A stretch of 64,000 nt of DNA from Actinocatenispora rupis (GTDB lineage: Bacteria; Actinomycetota; Actinomycetes; Mycobacteriales; Micromonosporaceae): the NCBI RefSeq assembly GCF_016861975.1, contig NZ_BOMB01000021.1:186001-250000 (forward strand), in the 5' to 3' direction. The notes under the pieces were generated by a model. That model saw only the letters and a program-made list of their open reading frames with translations, made no database searches and was not told where the DNA came from. How positions within the stretch are numbered: position 1 is the first letter of the stretch; each line of letters begins with the position of its first letter. The position numbers and the translations under genes were made by a program. Shown piece after piece: positions 32,980 to 42,047 of this stretch.

Positions 32980-33585
32980 CCCGACCCGGCTCCGCCGCTT
33001 TCGCTTGTGTACCAACGTCTTCCGGTGCCGCGACGGCGCGGCGATGCGTGGGGCGTGCGGAGCGTGCTCTGCCTACCCGTGCATCACTCGGCCGGTGACG
33101 CGAGGGTGCGGTGACGCGCCCAGGTGTGCAGGGCGTGCTCTGGCTACCCACACGCATCACGCGGCCGGATCCCGCCGCGCGGCAGACCGCGGCACACCGT
33201 CGCCCACCCCCCACCGGGCCGTCCGTGCCGGATCCCCGTGCTGGTCGGCGGGGGTGTGATGCGAACGGCGTCATGTTGACGGTGGACGAACTGGCCGGAT
33301 AGTTTCCCGGTCATGGGGACACACCTCCGGGTCGGCTACGAGCTGGCGCTGCTCGCCGTGCACGAGCACAGCGTCGCCGACGTGCACTGTCGCTGAAACG
33401 CGACCCGACTTCGTCCCTCGCTGTGCGGTCGTCCGGGCCGGGACGGCATTCTGTGTGGTTCTCACCCCTTTTCCCCGCGATGTCGCTGGCTTAGAGTCGT
33501 GCCAGCCGAGGCGCCTCCTCGGTGGTACGTCGGCCGGCGCGCGCTGTCGTGTGCCGGTACCCCTCCGGCGTTTCGAGGAGCCCTC
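32980..33585. other. Intergenic region upstream of the peptide ABC operon
   Basis: About 600 bp. It starts with a GCCGCTTTCGCTTGTGTACCAACG element (32994-33017), then an imperfect direct repeat of about 35 bp (33062-33095 and 33133-33168), then a 27-codon frame (33313-33396) without a ribosome site. TTAGAGT near 33491 is a weak -10 candidate for the ABC operon. No RNA gene recognised. Confidence 0.5.
33062..33168. repeat. Imperfect 35-bp direct repeat
   Basis: GCGTGCTCTGCCTACCC (33062) recurs as GCGTGCTCTGGCTACCC (33133), each followed by a GCATCAC and GCGGCCGG-like tail. The period is 71 bp. It is non-coding; purpose unknown. Confidence 0.65.
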
Positions 33586-35295
33586 GTGATCAGAAAGACC
33601 GTCGTGCTGGTCGGCGCCGGCGCGCTGCTGGCGGGCACGCTCGCCGCGTGCGGCCAGAGCGGCAGCGGCACGTCCACCACCGCGTTCGACCCGAAGACGT
33701 GCCAGGGCGGCACGCTGAAGGTGTTGAACCAGAAGGACATCACGCACCTGGACCCGGCCCGGATCTACACCTCGGGCGGCGGCAACATCCCGTCGCTGCT
33801 GTTCCGTACGTTGACGACGCGGAACCGGGAGGCGGGCGCCGCGGGTGCGAAGGTGGTGCCGGACCTCGCCACCGACACCGGTACGCCGTCGGACAACGCG
33901 AAGACCTGGACGTACCACCTGCGCGCCGGGGTGAAGTTCGAGGACGGCACGGCGATCACGAGCCAGGACGTCAAGTACGGGATCGAGCGGTCGTTCTCGC
34001 CGGACCTGCCGGGCGGCGCCGCGTACCTGCGGGACTGGCTGGTCGGCGCGAAGAACTACGCCGGGCCGTACAAGGGGGACGCGAAGTCTCGTGACCTGGC
34101 GGCGATCGAGACGCCGAACACCACGACGATCGTGTTCCACCTGAACAGTCCGCACGGCGACTTCCCGTACCTGGCGACGGCGACGCAGTTCGCGCCGGTG
34201 CCGAAGGCGAAGGACACCGGGGTGGACTACGAGAAGCACCCGGTGTCGAGCGGCCCGTACAAGATCAAGTCGTACCAGAAGAACAAGAGTCTGGTACTGG
34301 AGCGCAACACGAACTGGTCGCGCAAGGTCGACCCGGAGCGGCTGGCGTGCCCGGACGTGGTCGACGTGACCTCGGGGCTGAACCCCGACGTGATCAACCA
34401 GCGGCTCGCCGCCGGCAGCGGCGACGACGCGAACGCGGTCACCACCGACACCGATCTCGGCCCGGCGCAGCTGTCCCAGCTGAACAGCAACCCGGAGCTG
34501 GCGAAGCGGGTGGCGAAGGGCAACTTCCCGTACACGTACTACCTGACGTACGACACGACGAAGGCGCCGTTCGACAAGCCGCAGGTACGCGAGGCGTTCT
34601 CGTACGCGGTGAACCGGAACTCGGTGATCAACGCGGTGGGCGGCAGTTCGCTGGCGTACCCGGCGACGACGTTCCTGCCGGCGCAGAAGTCGATGGGCTA
34701 CCAGGCGTACGACTACTTCCCGGCCGGCAAGAGCGGCAACCCGGCGAAGGCGAAGCAGCTGCTGGCCCAGGCGGGCTACCCGCACGGGCTGACGGTCACC
34801 CTGGCGCACAACAACGCCGCGGCCGACCCGAGCGGCCCGGAGGTGGCGACCGCGCTGCAGGACGCGCTGAAGAAGGCCGGCATCACGGTCAAGCTGTCCA
34901 CTGTGGACAGCAACTCGTTCTACGACCAGCTCAACAACCCGAAGACGCAGCCGCAGCTCGCGGTCGCCGGCTGGGGTGCGGACTGGCCGAGCGGCGGGCC
35001 GTTCCTGATCCCGCTGTTCGACGGGCGGCAGATCATCCCGTCCGGCGGCAACTTCAACACCGCGATGGTGAACGACAAGGCCGTCAACGCCGAGATCGAC
35101 AAGATCAACGGGATCACCGACCCGGCGCAGGCGGCGAAGGCGTGGGGCGCGCTCGACGCGTCGATGGGCAAGCAGGCGTGGTACGTGCCGCTCTACCACG
35201 GCAAGAACCTCGCCCTGTTCGGCAAGAACGTCAAGAACGCCTGGGTCAGCGACTGGACCGGCGTGTACGACGTGTCGCAGGTGTCCGTCAAGTAG
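33586..35295 (+). CDS. Peptide-type ABC transporter substrate-binding lipoprotein
   Basis: A 569-residue extracytoplasmic solute-binding protein of family 5. GTG 33586 (GAGGAG 5 bp upstream) gives a lipoprotein signal, VIRKTVVLVGAGALLAG, with lipobox LAAC. The mature part shows the family features LDPARIYTSGG, TYHLRAGVKFEDGTAITSQDVKYGIER and VREAFSYAVNRN. Lys and Asn content is higher than in neighbouring genes, common for secreted binding proteins. It likely delivers oligopeptides or a related solute to the permeases that follow. A hairpin after the gene would favour its excess over the permeases. Confidence 0.93.
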   Translation: MIRKTVVLVGAGALLAGTLAACGQSGSGTSTTAFDPKTCQGGTLKVLNQKDITHLDPARIYTSGGGNIPSLLFRTLTTRNREAGAAGAKVVPDLATDTGTPSDNAKTWTYHLRAGVKFEDGTAITSQDVKYGIERSFSPDLPGGAAYLRDWLVGAKNYAGPYKGDAKSRDLAAIETPNTTTIVFHLNSPHGDFPYLATATQFAPVPKAKDTGVDYEKHPVSSGPYKIKSYQKNKSLVLERNTNWSRKVDPERLACPDVVDVTSGLNPDVINQRLAAGSGDDANAVTTDTDLGPAQLSQLNSNPELAKRVAKGNFPYTYYLTYDTTKAPFDKPQVREAFSYAVNRNSVINAVGGSSLAYPATTFLPAQKSMGYQAYDYFPAGKSGNPAKAKQLLAQAGYPHGLTVTLAHNNAAADPSGPEVATALQDALKKAGITVKLSTVDSNSFYDQLNNPKTQPQLAVAGWGADWPSGGPFLIPLFDGRQIIPSGGNFNTAMVNDKAVNAEIDKINGITDPAQAAKAWGALDASMGKQAWYVPLYHGKNLALFGKNVKNAWVSDWTGVYDVSQVSVK

Positions 35296-35310
35296 CCGGA
35301 CGATCCGACG

Positions 35311-35330
35311 CGGCACCGGGCCGGGTGCCG
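35311..35330 (+). terminator. Intra-operon hairpin after the binding-protein gene
   Basis: CGGCACC (35311-35317) pairs with GGTGCCG (35324-35330) around a 6-nt loop, 15 bp after the stop codon, without a T tract. Such hairpins commonly stabilise binding-protein mRNA or cause partial termination before permease genes. Confidence 0.45.
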
Positions 35331-35398
35331 TCCGGGCGCGCCGTACTGTCCACTGTGGATGGTACGGCGCGCCGCGATCCGAACGTGGAGAAGGAAAC

Positions 35399-36367
35399 GT
35401 GACGACCGAGGCCCTCGCGGCCGACGAGATCGGGCCGCCCGCACCGGTTCCGGCCAGTACCGGTGCCCGTGCGGTCTGGCGCAAGCTGCGCCGGGAACGC
35501 GCCGCCATGGTCGGCCTTGCCGTGGTGGTCCTGCTCATCCTGGTCGCCGTCGCGGCACCGCTGCTGACCGCGATCGAGGGCCAGGACTACACCACCTACC
35601 ACGACACCCTGCTGAACTCCGCGCGCGGCGGCGTACCGACCGGTGATCTCGGCGGGATCGGCGGCGCGCACTGGCTGGGCGTGGAGCCGCAGACCGGCCG
35701 GGACCTGTTCGCCCGCGTCGTGTACGGCGCGCGCGTCTCGCTCGCCGTGGCGATCAGCGCGACCGTGCTGCAACTGCTGATCGGCCTCGCGGTCGGCCTC
35801 ACCGCGGGTCTCGCCGGCCGCATCGCCGACGGCGTACTGTCCCGCTTCACGGACCTGATCCTCGCGTTCCCGTCGCTGATCTTCTCGATCGCGCTGCTCG
35901 GTATCGTGCCGCAGTCGTTCCCGCGGCCGGTGCTGCTGGTCCTCGTACTGGCGCTGTTCGGGTGGGCGGGCACGGCCCGGATCGCCCGCGGCCAGGCCCT
36001 GACCCTCAAGACCCGGGACTACGTGGCGGCCGCGCGGCTCGCCGGCGGCGGCGGGTTCCGGTTGGCGCGCCGGGAGATCCTGCCCGGCCTCGCCGCCCCC
36101 GTCATCACGTACGCGGCGCTCATGGTGCCCGGCAACATCATCGCCGAGGCCGGCCTGTCGTTCCTCGGGGTGGGCATCAACCCGCCGACCCCGTCGTGGG
36201 GGCAGATGCTGTCGGCGGCCACCACCTGGTTCGGCGGCGACCCGATGTACGTGTTCGTGCCCGGCGTCCTGCTGTTCGTCACCGTACTGTCCTTCACGCT
36301 GCTCGGCGACGGCCTGCGCAACGCGCTGGATCCCCGCAGTACCAACCTTTCCCGCAGGGCGGAGTAG
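35399..36367 (+). CDS. ABC transporter permease (DppC/OppC-like)
   Basis: A 322-residue integral membrane protein. The cytoplasmic N-terminus contains VWRKLRRERAAMVGLAVVVLLILVAVAAPLL (an OppC_N-like first span). The BPD transporter domain follows with HWLGVEPQTGRDLFARVVYGARVSLAVA, and the EAA loop is YVAAARLAGGGGFRLARREILPGLAAPV. GTG 35399 lies after AAGGA. It pairs with the DppB-like permease whose start is 3 bp downstream. Unusually the DppC-type gene precedes the DppB-type gene. Confidence 0.93.
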   Translation: MTTEALAADEIGPPAPVPASTGARAVWRKLRRERAAMVGLAVVVLLILVAVAAPLLTAIEGQDYTTYHDTLLNSARGGVPTGDLGGIGGAHWLGVEPQTGRDLFARVVYGARVSLAVAISATVLQLLIGLAVGLTAGLAGRIADGVLSRFTDLILAFPSLIFSIALLGIVPQSFPRPVLLVLVLALFGWAGTARIARGQALTLKTRDYVAAARLAGGGGFRLARREILPGLAAPVITYAALMVPGNIIAEAGLSFLGVGINPPTPSWGQMLSAATTWFGGDPMYVFVPGVLLFVTVLSFTLLGDGLRNALDPRSTNLSRRAE

Positions 36368-36369
36368 CC

Positions 36370-37362
36370 GTGGCGCGTTACCTTCTCAAGCGGGTGCTCG
36401 GCGCGCTCGTGGTGCTGCTGGTGCTGTCCGCCGTCGTCTACCTCATCTTCTACGCGCTGCCCGGAAACCCGGCGCAGCTCGTCTGCGGTCCCAAGACCTG
36501 CCAGGCCGACCAGCTGCACCGGATCGAGGTCGGGCTGGGGCTCGACCAACCCATCTGGTTGCAGTACTGGCACTTCCTGGTCGGCATCGTGGCCGGCCGC
36601 ACGTACTCCGGCGGGCCGGAGGTGATCCACTGCGCGGCGCCGTGCCTGGGCTACTCGTACCAGACGGGGGAGCCGGTGACGGGGCTGCTGCTGGACCGGC
36701 TGCCGGTGTCGCTGTCGCTGATCGTGGGCGGGTTCGTGATCTGGGTGACCGTCGGCGTCGCCCTCGGCGTACTGTCCGCGCTGCGTCGCGGGCGCGCGGT
36801 GGACCGGATCGCGACCGGCCTGACCCTGGCCGGCAACTCGACGCCGGTGTTCCTGGTGGGCCTGCTGCTGCTCATCGTGTTCTGCGTGTACCTGCGCTGG
36901 CTGCCGTTCCCCGGATACCAGGCGCTGACGGTGAATCCGTTGCTGTGGGCGCAGAACCTGATCCTGCCCTGGGTGGCGCTGTCGGTCGTCTCGGCCGCCG
37001 TGTACACCCGGCTGACGCGTACGTCGATGCTGGAAACCCTGTCGGAGGACCACATCCGCACGTTCCGGGCGTACGGGCTGCCGGAGCGGCGGGTGATCGG
37101 GCGGCATGCGCTGCGCGGCGCGCTCACCCCGCTCATCACGATCGGCACGATCGACCTGGCCACCTCGCTGACCGGTACGACGCTGACGGAGAGCCTGTTC
37201 GGCCTGCCCGGTCTCGGCCAGCTCCTCGTCTCCTCGGTACGCAACATCGACCTGCCGGTGGTCGTCGGGGTGACGCTGCTGGCCGGCGCCGTCATCGTCG
37301 TCGCGAACGCGGCCGCCGACGTCCTCTACTCGGTGGCCGACCGAAGGGTGGCCCTGGCATGA
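36370..37362 (+). CDS. ABC transporter permease (DppB/OppB-like)
   Basis: A 330-residue membrane protein with the DppB pattern: N-terminal span [29 protein letters not shown], an external loop with two Cys pairs ([17 protein letters not shown]), about six spans, and the EAA loop [27 protein letters not shown]. The C-terminal [23 protein letters not shown] is standard. GTG 36370 follows GGCGGAG. Its stop overlaps the ATPase start (ATGA). With the DppC-like partner it forms the translocation channel. Confidence 0.93.
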   Translation: MARYLLKRVLGALVVLLVLSAVVYLIFYALPGNPAQLVCGPKTCQADQLHRIEVGLGLDQPIWLQYWHFLVGIVAGRTYSGGPEVIHCAAPCLGYSYQTGEPVTGLLLDRLPVSLSLIVGGFVIWVTVGVALGVLSALRRGRAVDRIATGLTLAGNSTPVFLVGLLLLIVFCVYLRWLPFPGYQALTVNPLLWAQNLILPWVALSVVSAAVYTRLTRTSMLETLSEDHIRTFRAYGLPERRVIGRHALRGALTPLITIGTIDLATSLTGTTLTESLFGLPGLGQLLVSSVRNIDLPVVVGVTLLAGAVIVVANAAADVLYSVADRRVALA

Positions 37363-39062
37363 GTACCGGGAAGACATCGGCCGCCGTCGGTACGGAGTCC
37401 ACTGTGGACACCCCGGTGGTCTCGGTGGCCGACCTGTCCATCGAGTTCCCTGGCGTACGAGCGGTCGACGGGCTGTCGTTCGAGCTGGCACCCGGCGCGG
37501 CGCTCGGGATCGTGGGCGAGTCCGGGTCGGGCAAGAGCGCCACCGCGCTCGCGTTGCTGGGCCTGCACCACGGCACCGGCGCCCGGGTGTCCGGCCGGAT
37601 CACGGTCGCCGGCACCGAGGTCACCGCCGCCACCCCCGAGCAGGTACGCCGGCTGCGCGGGGCGACCGCCGCGATGGTGTTCCAGGACCCGATGTCCGCG
37701 CTCGACCCGTACTTCAGCGTCGGTAGCCAGATCGCCGAGGTATACCGGCTGCACACCGGCGCCACGAAGCAGGCGGCGCGCTCGCGGGCGATCGAGGTGC
37801 TCGACCACGTCGGCATCCCGGATGCGGCGCGGCGCGCCGGCGACTTCCCGCACCAGTTCTCGGGCGGGCAGCGGCAGCGCGCGCTGATCGCGATGGCGCT
37901 GGCCTGCGAGCCGCGGCTGCTCATCGCCGACGAGCCGACGACCGCGCTGGACGTGACCGTACAGGCGCAGATCCTGGACCTGCTGCACCAGCTGCGGGCC
38001 GAGACCGGCATGGCGCTGCTGCTCGTCACGCACGACCTCGGGGTGATCGCCGGCACCGTCGACGACGTCCTCGTCATGCAGCACGGCCGTTCCGTCGAAC
38101 GCGGCCCGGTCGGCCGGGTGCTCGCCGCGCCCGAGCACCCGTACACTCGGGACCTGCTCGCCGCGGTCCCGCGCATCGACGCGCCCCGGCAGCTGTCCCT
38201 CGCCGACCGCCCCACCACCCCGGATCCCCTGGTACGCCTGGTCGACGTGCGGCAGGACTTCCCGGCGGGGCACGGCCTGCTGCCGGGCCGGCGGCGTACG
38301 GTGGCCGCGGTCGACGGCGTCACCCTCGACGTACGCCGGGGCGAAACCCTTGGTGTGGTGGGGGAGTCGGGGTCCGGCAAGACCACGCTGGCCCGGATGA
38401 TGGTGCGGCTGCTGCGGCCGACCGGCGGCCGGGTCGAGTTCGACGGCACCGACATCGGGCAGCTCCCGGACCGGCGGCTCGCACCGTACCGGCGGGACCT
38501 GCAGATGGTGTTCCAGGACCCGATCTCCGCGCTCAACCCCCGCCGTACGGTGGGGGAGAGCGTCGCGGATCCGTTGCGCGCGGCCGGAATCCGGGACGAG
38601 CGGCGGATCCGCGACACGGTCCGCGACTGGCTGTCCCGGGTCGGCCTCGACCCGGACCGGTACGACGCCTACCCGCACGAGTTCTCCGGCGGGCAGCGGC
38701 AGCGGATCGGCATCGCCCGCGCGCTGGTCCGCTCGCCGCGGCTGGTCGTCTGCGACGAGCCGGTGTCCGCGCTCGACGTGTCCACCCAGGCCCAGGTCAT
38801 CGAACTGCTCGCCGAGCTGCGCGCCGAGTTGGACCTGACGCTGGTGTTCGTCGCGCACGACCTCGCCGTCGTACGCCAGGTGTCGGACCGGGTGGCGGTC
38901 ATGCACCACGGCCGGCTCGTCGAACTCGCCGACGCGGAGACCGTCTACACCGACCCGCAGCAGACCTACACCCGGGAACTGATCGCCGCGGTGCCGGTGC
39001 TCGATCCGGCCCTCGCCGCCGAACGCCGGGCCGAACGCGCCGCCCTCCGCGCCGCCGGCTGA
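37359..39062 (+). CDS. Fused dual ATP-binding protein of the peptide ABC importer
   Basis: A 567-residue protein carrying two complete ABC ATPases, equivalent to DppD plus DppF in one chain. Domain 1: Walker [12 protein letters not shown], signature [15 protein letters not shown], Walker [13 protein letters not shown]. Domain 2: [38 protein letters not shown]. Oligopeptide-type C-terminal segments follow each ([27 protein letters not shown]). It powers import through the two upstream permeases. The N-terminal ESTVDTPVV is encoded by the GTCCACTGTGGAC palindrome (37397-37409). Confidence 0.95.
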   Translation: MSTGKTSAAVGTESTVDTPVVSVADLSIEFPGVRAVDGLSFELAPGAALGIVGESGSGKSATALALLGLHHGTGARVSGRITVAGTEVTAATPEQVRRLRGATAAMVFQDPMSALDPYFSVGSQIAEVYRLHTGATKQAARSRAIEVLDHVGIPDAARRAGDFPHQFSGGQRQRALIAMALACEPRLLIADEPTTALDVTVQAQILDLLHQLRAETGMALLLVTHDLGVIAGTVDDVLVMQHGRSVERGPVGRVLAAPEHPYTRDLLAAVPRIDAPRQLSLADRPTTPDPLVRLVDVRQDFPAGHGLLPGRRRTVAAVDGVTLDVRRGETLGVVGESGSGKTTLARMMVRLLRPTGGRVEFDGTDIGQLPDRRLAPYRRDLQMVFQDPISALNPRRTVGESVADPLRAAGIRDERRIRDTVRDWLSRVGLDPDRYDAYPHEFSGGQRQRIGIARALVRSPRLVVCDEPVSALDVSTQAQVIELLAELRAELDLTLVFVAHDLAVVRQVSDRVAVMHHGRLVELADAETVYTDPQQTYTRELIAAVPVLDPALAAERRAERAALRAAG

Positions 39063-39159
39063 CCCTCCACAATGGACGGCCAGCCGGCGCGCCGGCGGCA
39101 TTGACGGCACCGGGCGTCGGCGTCGGCCGCGCCGGCGGTTCGGGGGAGGCGGCCGATCG

Positions 39160-40071
39160 TCAGTCCGGCAGGGTGGCGAGGAAGTCGGCGACGAGCGCGG
39201 TGACCTCGTCCGGGCGCTGCCAGAGCATCGCGTGGTTGGCGTCCACCCACACCGACCGTACGGCCGGCAGGGCCGCGAGCCGCCACGCCACGTACTCCCG
39301 GTATGCGGCGCTCAGCTCCGCGAACGCCTGCTGCTCCGGCAGGTCCCGCGTCGCGGACAGCACCAGCGCGGGGCACGACAGCCCGGCGTACAGCGGGTAC
39401 GGGTCGGCCTCGGCCAGCACCGTACGCAGCGCGCGCACGGTCGCCGGGCCCGGCCGCAGCCGCGTCCGGCCGTCCCGGGTGTCGACGTTGCGGTGCAGCG
39501 CGGCGAGCAACGGCCCCGCCGGCAGTCCGTACGCCTCGGCCACCTGCCGGCGCTGCTCCTCCAGCTGCGCCAGCATCCCGTCCGGCAGTACCTCGGGGGC
39601 GCCGTCGGCGAGCGCGGCGAACATGCCGTTCAGCTCGCCGAGGAGCGCCTCGGCGCGGGCCGGGTCCAACCCCGGCACCTGCTCGGTACGGGTCGGCGTC
39701 GGGTGGCCGTCCAGGTTGACGATCCCCGCACACCCCGGCGTACGGGCCGCCCAGTGCAGCGCGACGAGCCCGCCGAGCGACATGCCGACCACGGCGGGGG
39801 AGCGCAGGTCCAGCGCGCCGGCCAGTTCGGTCAGGTCGTCGCACGCCGCCCCGAAACTCCACGCCGCCGGCCCGTCGTCCGGCCAGCCGTCCGCCGGGCC
39901 CGGGTTCGTGGGGCCGTCGGGGGAGGCGCCGTGGCCGCGCAGGTCCACCGCCACCGTCCGGTACCCGGTGAGCCGGGTGCGCAGCGGCTCCCAGTCGGCC
40001 AGGTTGCCGCCGGCGCCGTGCAGCAGCAGGACGGGGCGGCCGGCGCCACCGTCGTCGTCGTACGCGATCAT
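39160..40071 (-). CDS. Alpha/beta hydrolase
   Basis: A 303-residue hydrolase. The oxyanion region LLLHGAGGNLADWEPL is followed by VDLRGHGASP, the nucleophile elbow VVGMSLGGLVAL, the acid in VLSATRDLPEQQAF, and His in WVDANHAMLWQRPDEV. A helical cap (residues 145-230) lies between. This is the general esterase/haloperoxidase-like group; the substrate is unknown. ATG 40071 has GGAAGGA 4 bp upstream and overlaps the stop of the preceding HTH gene (ATGA), so they are co-translated. Confidence 0.92.
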   Translation of the reverse strand: MIAYDDDGGAGRPVLLLHGAGGNLADWEPLRTRLTGYRTVAVDLRGHGASPDGPTNPGPADGWPDDGPAAWSFGAACDDLTELAGALDLRSPAVVGMSLGGLVALHWAARTPGCAGIVNLDGHPTPTRTEQVPGLDPARAEALLGELNGMFAALADGAPEVLPDGMLAQLEEQRRQVAEAYGLPAGPLLAALHRNVDTRDGRTRLRPGPATVRALRTVLAEADPYPLYAGLSCPALVLSATRDLPEQQAFAELSAAYREYVAWRLAALPAVRSVWVDANHAMLWQRPDEVTALVADFLATLPD

Positions 40072-40544
40072 GTCGTCCTTCCGGAGAGCTGGTGGAGGCG
40101 GTCGCGCACCGAGTCGGTACGCACGCCGCCGTCGGGGTGCCGGTCGAGCTTGTGCCGGGTGACGAGGTCGTGGACGCCCTGCCGGGTGACGCCGAGCATC
40201 GCCCCGGCCACCGCGTACGACACGGCGGTGGCGCCGGGGTGGCCGACGCGGTGCGCGACGACCCGGCCGAGCGGGGTGGCCCACCAGTCGAGCGGCGGGT
40301 CGAACGCGGTGTCGCCGGGGTACAGCGCGGCGACGAGGCGGGCGGCGGTCATGGTCGCGGCGGCCGGGTCGGCGCCGAGCAGCGTGCCGGCCCAGTCGTC
40401 GGCGCCGCGGTGCGCCGCGCGCCGGGCGACCCGTACGGCGGTGTCGTCGAGCAGGATCTCCAGCGGGTCGAGCAGGCGCGCGTCGACGAGCCGGACGAGC
40501 TGGTCGCGCAGCTCGTCCCGGCCCGGCAGGTCCCGGGTGGTCAT
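40068..40544 (-). CDS. Small putative HTH regulator coupled to the hydrolase
   Basis: A 158-residue protein. The C-terminal part AVAGAMLGVTRQGVHDLVTRHKLDRHPDGGVR resembles a helix-turn-helix with a wing, as in proteins that read a site and then set the specificity with a short C-terminal helix. The N-terminal 90 residues are helical with no family recognised. I chose ATG 40544; an upstream TTG at 40559 would place the start inside the palindrome. No Shine-Dalgarno sequence precedes it, so it may be leaderless. The perfect palindrome at 40554-40569 lies directly upstream, fitting autoregulation. Confidence 0.7.
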   Translation of the reverse strand: MTTRDLPGRDELRDQLVRLVDARLLDPLEILLDDTAVRVARRAAHRGADDWAGTLLGADPAAATMTAARLVAALYPGDTAFDPPLDWWATPLGRVVAHRVGHPGATAVSYAVAGAMLGVTRQGVHDLVTRHKLDRHPDGGVRTDSVRDRLHQLSGRTT

Positions 40545-40553
40545 GACAGTGAT

Positions 40554-40569
40554 CGTCAAGTACTTGACG
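40554..40569. promoter_or_regulatory. Perfect 16-bp palindrome, candidate operator
   Basis: CGTCAAGTACTTGACG is exactly self-complementary. A further half-site GTCAAGTA lies at 40576-40583. It sits 9 bp before the HTH gene start and just past the glycosyltransferase stop (40572), so it could control the HTH/hydrolase pair. Confidence 0.6.
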
Positions 40570-40571
40570 CG

Positions 40572-41606
40572 CTATGTCAAGTAGCGAATCGGTTCCTCGG
40601 CGCGCCTCCGGTGCGCGGGGCAGAGCAGGGCGAGGACGACCAGCCAGCGGCGGGCCAGCACGTACGGCGGGAGCAGCCACGCCGGCCGCAGCGCCCGCGC
40701 GAGCAGCGCCGACTCGGCCACGAGCAGCGCGGCCCAGCCCAGCAGTACCACCGGGTCCGCGGTGAGCAGCCCGTACGCGGCGCACACGTCGGCGACCGGC
40801 GCGGCGAGCGTCACCAGCCAGACCAGTACCAGGTAGCCGGCCGTACGCCGGGCCGCGCCGCCCGCCGCCCCCGGGCGCAACTGGCGGACGGCGCGCAGGC
40901 TGCGCCGCCAGTACCGCCGGTGGTCGGCGAGATGTCCCGCGGCGGTGGCCGGGGGCCGGGTCGTCGCCCCCACGTCCGGCAGGTACTCCACGCGCCACCC
41001 CGTACGGGCCAGCGACAGCAACGGATCCGCGCCCGCCGCGTCCGTCAGTGCCGCCTTCCGGTACGCGACGAGCGTGCCCGGCGTGGTCGGCAGCCAGCCG
41101 AGCGCGTCGTGGCCGCGCCGGTCGAGCGCCAGCACCGCGTCGTCCACGCGGCGCAGCCGGTACCCGGGCCCGTCCGGTACGGCCGGGGCGCCGCACACCG
41201 CACCGACCTCCGGGTCGCCGAGCGGATGCACCAGCCGGCCGAGCGTGTCCGGGCCGAACGCGGTGTGCCCGTCGGTACCCACCACCACGTCGGCGTGCGC
41301 GGCGGCCACCCCGGCGTCCACGTCCACCCCGGTCAGTACGGTCACGTCCGGTCGGGCCAGGTCGTCCGCCGCGTGCCCGGGCGCCAGCACGATCACCTCG
41401 ACCCACGGGTACCGGCCGGTGGTGATCGACCGGACCGCGGCGGCGAGGGTGGCGGGCTCGTCGGCGCCGGCCCGGACCAGCACCGAGACGGCGGGCAGGC
41501 CCGGCCCCGGATCCCGCGCCGGCCGCGGCCGGACCAGCGCCGGTACGAGCAGCCGCAGCAGGATCAGCGTGCCGACGGCGGCGAGCACCCACGCCCCGGC
41601 GGTCAT
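40572..41606 (-). CDS. Membrane glycosyltransferase family 2-like protein, partly degenerate
   Basis: A 344-residue protein. An N-terminal span (VLAAVGTLILLRLLVPALV) is followed by a GT2-like catalytic domain (PAVSVLVRAGADEPATL, WVEVIVLAPGH, ADVVVGTDGHTAFGPDTLGRL). At least three C-terminal spans follow (AGYLVLVWLVTLAAPVADV, VVLLGWAALLVAESALL). The DxD-equivalent is weak (GTDGH) and the Q/RxxRW motif appears as HRRYWRRSL. It could add sugars to a lipid or wall polymer, or be a diverged, inactive copy. No partner genes are adjacent. Confidence 0.78.
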   Translation of the reverse strand: MTAGAWVLAAVGTLILLRLLVPALVRPRPARDPGPGLPAVSVLVRAGADEPATLAAAVRSITTGRYPWVEVIVLAPGHAADDLARPDVTVLTGVDVDAGVAAAHADVVVGTDGHTAFGPDTLGRLVHPLGDPEVGAVCGAPAVPDGPGYRLRRVDDAVLALDRRGHDALGWLPTTPGTLVAYRKAALTDAAGADPLLSLARTGWRVEYLPDVGATTRPPATAAGHLADHRRYWRRSLRAVRQLRPGAAGGAARRTAGYLVLVWLVTLAAPVADVCAAYGLLTADPVVLLGWAALLVAESALLARALRPAWLLPPYVLARRWLVVLALLCPAHRRRAEEPIRYLT

Positions 41607-41696
41607 CGCCGTCCCCGGGGTCCACCGGACGTACCTGCGGCATCGGCCGAACGGAGGAGCCTCACACCCGGATAGTTCGCTGACCGAAGGACCGTG

Positions 41697-42047
41697 TTAC
41701 ACGGGCTCATCGATCAGCGTGAATACCTCGTCCAGGTTGGTGATGCGCAGCAGGTGACGCAGCGGTGCCGGTACGTGTGCCAGCTCCAGCCGGCCGCCCG
41801 CCGCCGCGCGCGTCTTGTGCAGCGCGATCAGCGCGCCCAGTCCGCTGGAGTCGCAGAACGTCACGTCCGTCAGGTCGAGTACCAGGCGGGCCAGGGCGGG
41901 GTCGGCGGCCGGCCCCGCCGCCCGGGCCCGGAGTACGTGCGCGGACTGGAAGTCGATCTCGCCGCCCACCGCGAGCCGGAGCCCGTCCGGCAGGTCGCCG
42001 GTGCGGAACGTGAGCCCGGCGCCGTCGCCGGAGTACGTGGAGGTCAT
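41697..42047 (-). CDS. STAS-domain anti-sigma factor antagonist
   Basis: A 116-residue STAS protein. The phosphorylatable Ser lies in [16 protein letters not shown], the standard site, preceded by RLVLDLTDV. Such antagonists release a sigma factor from its anti-sigma factor when dephosphorylated by a PP2C phosphatase. Its start overlaps the stop of the SpoIIE gene (ATGA), so the two are translationally coupled and form an obvious phosphatase-substrate pair. No sigma factor is encoded nearby. Confidence 0.93.
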   Translation of the reverse strand: MTSTYSGDGAGLTFRTGDLPDGLRLAVGGEIDFQSAHVLRARAAGPAADPALARLVLDLTDVTFCDSSGLGALIALHKTRAAAGGRLELAHVPAPLRHLLRITNLDEVFTLIDEPV

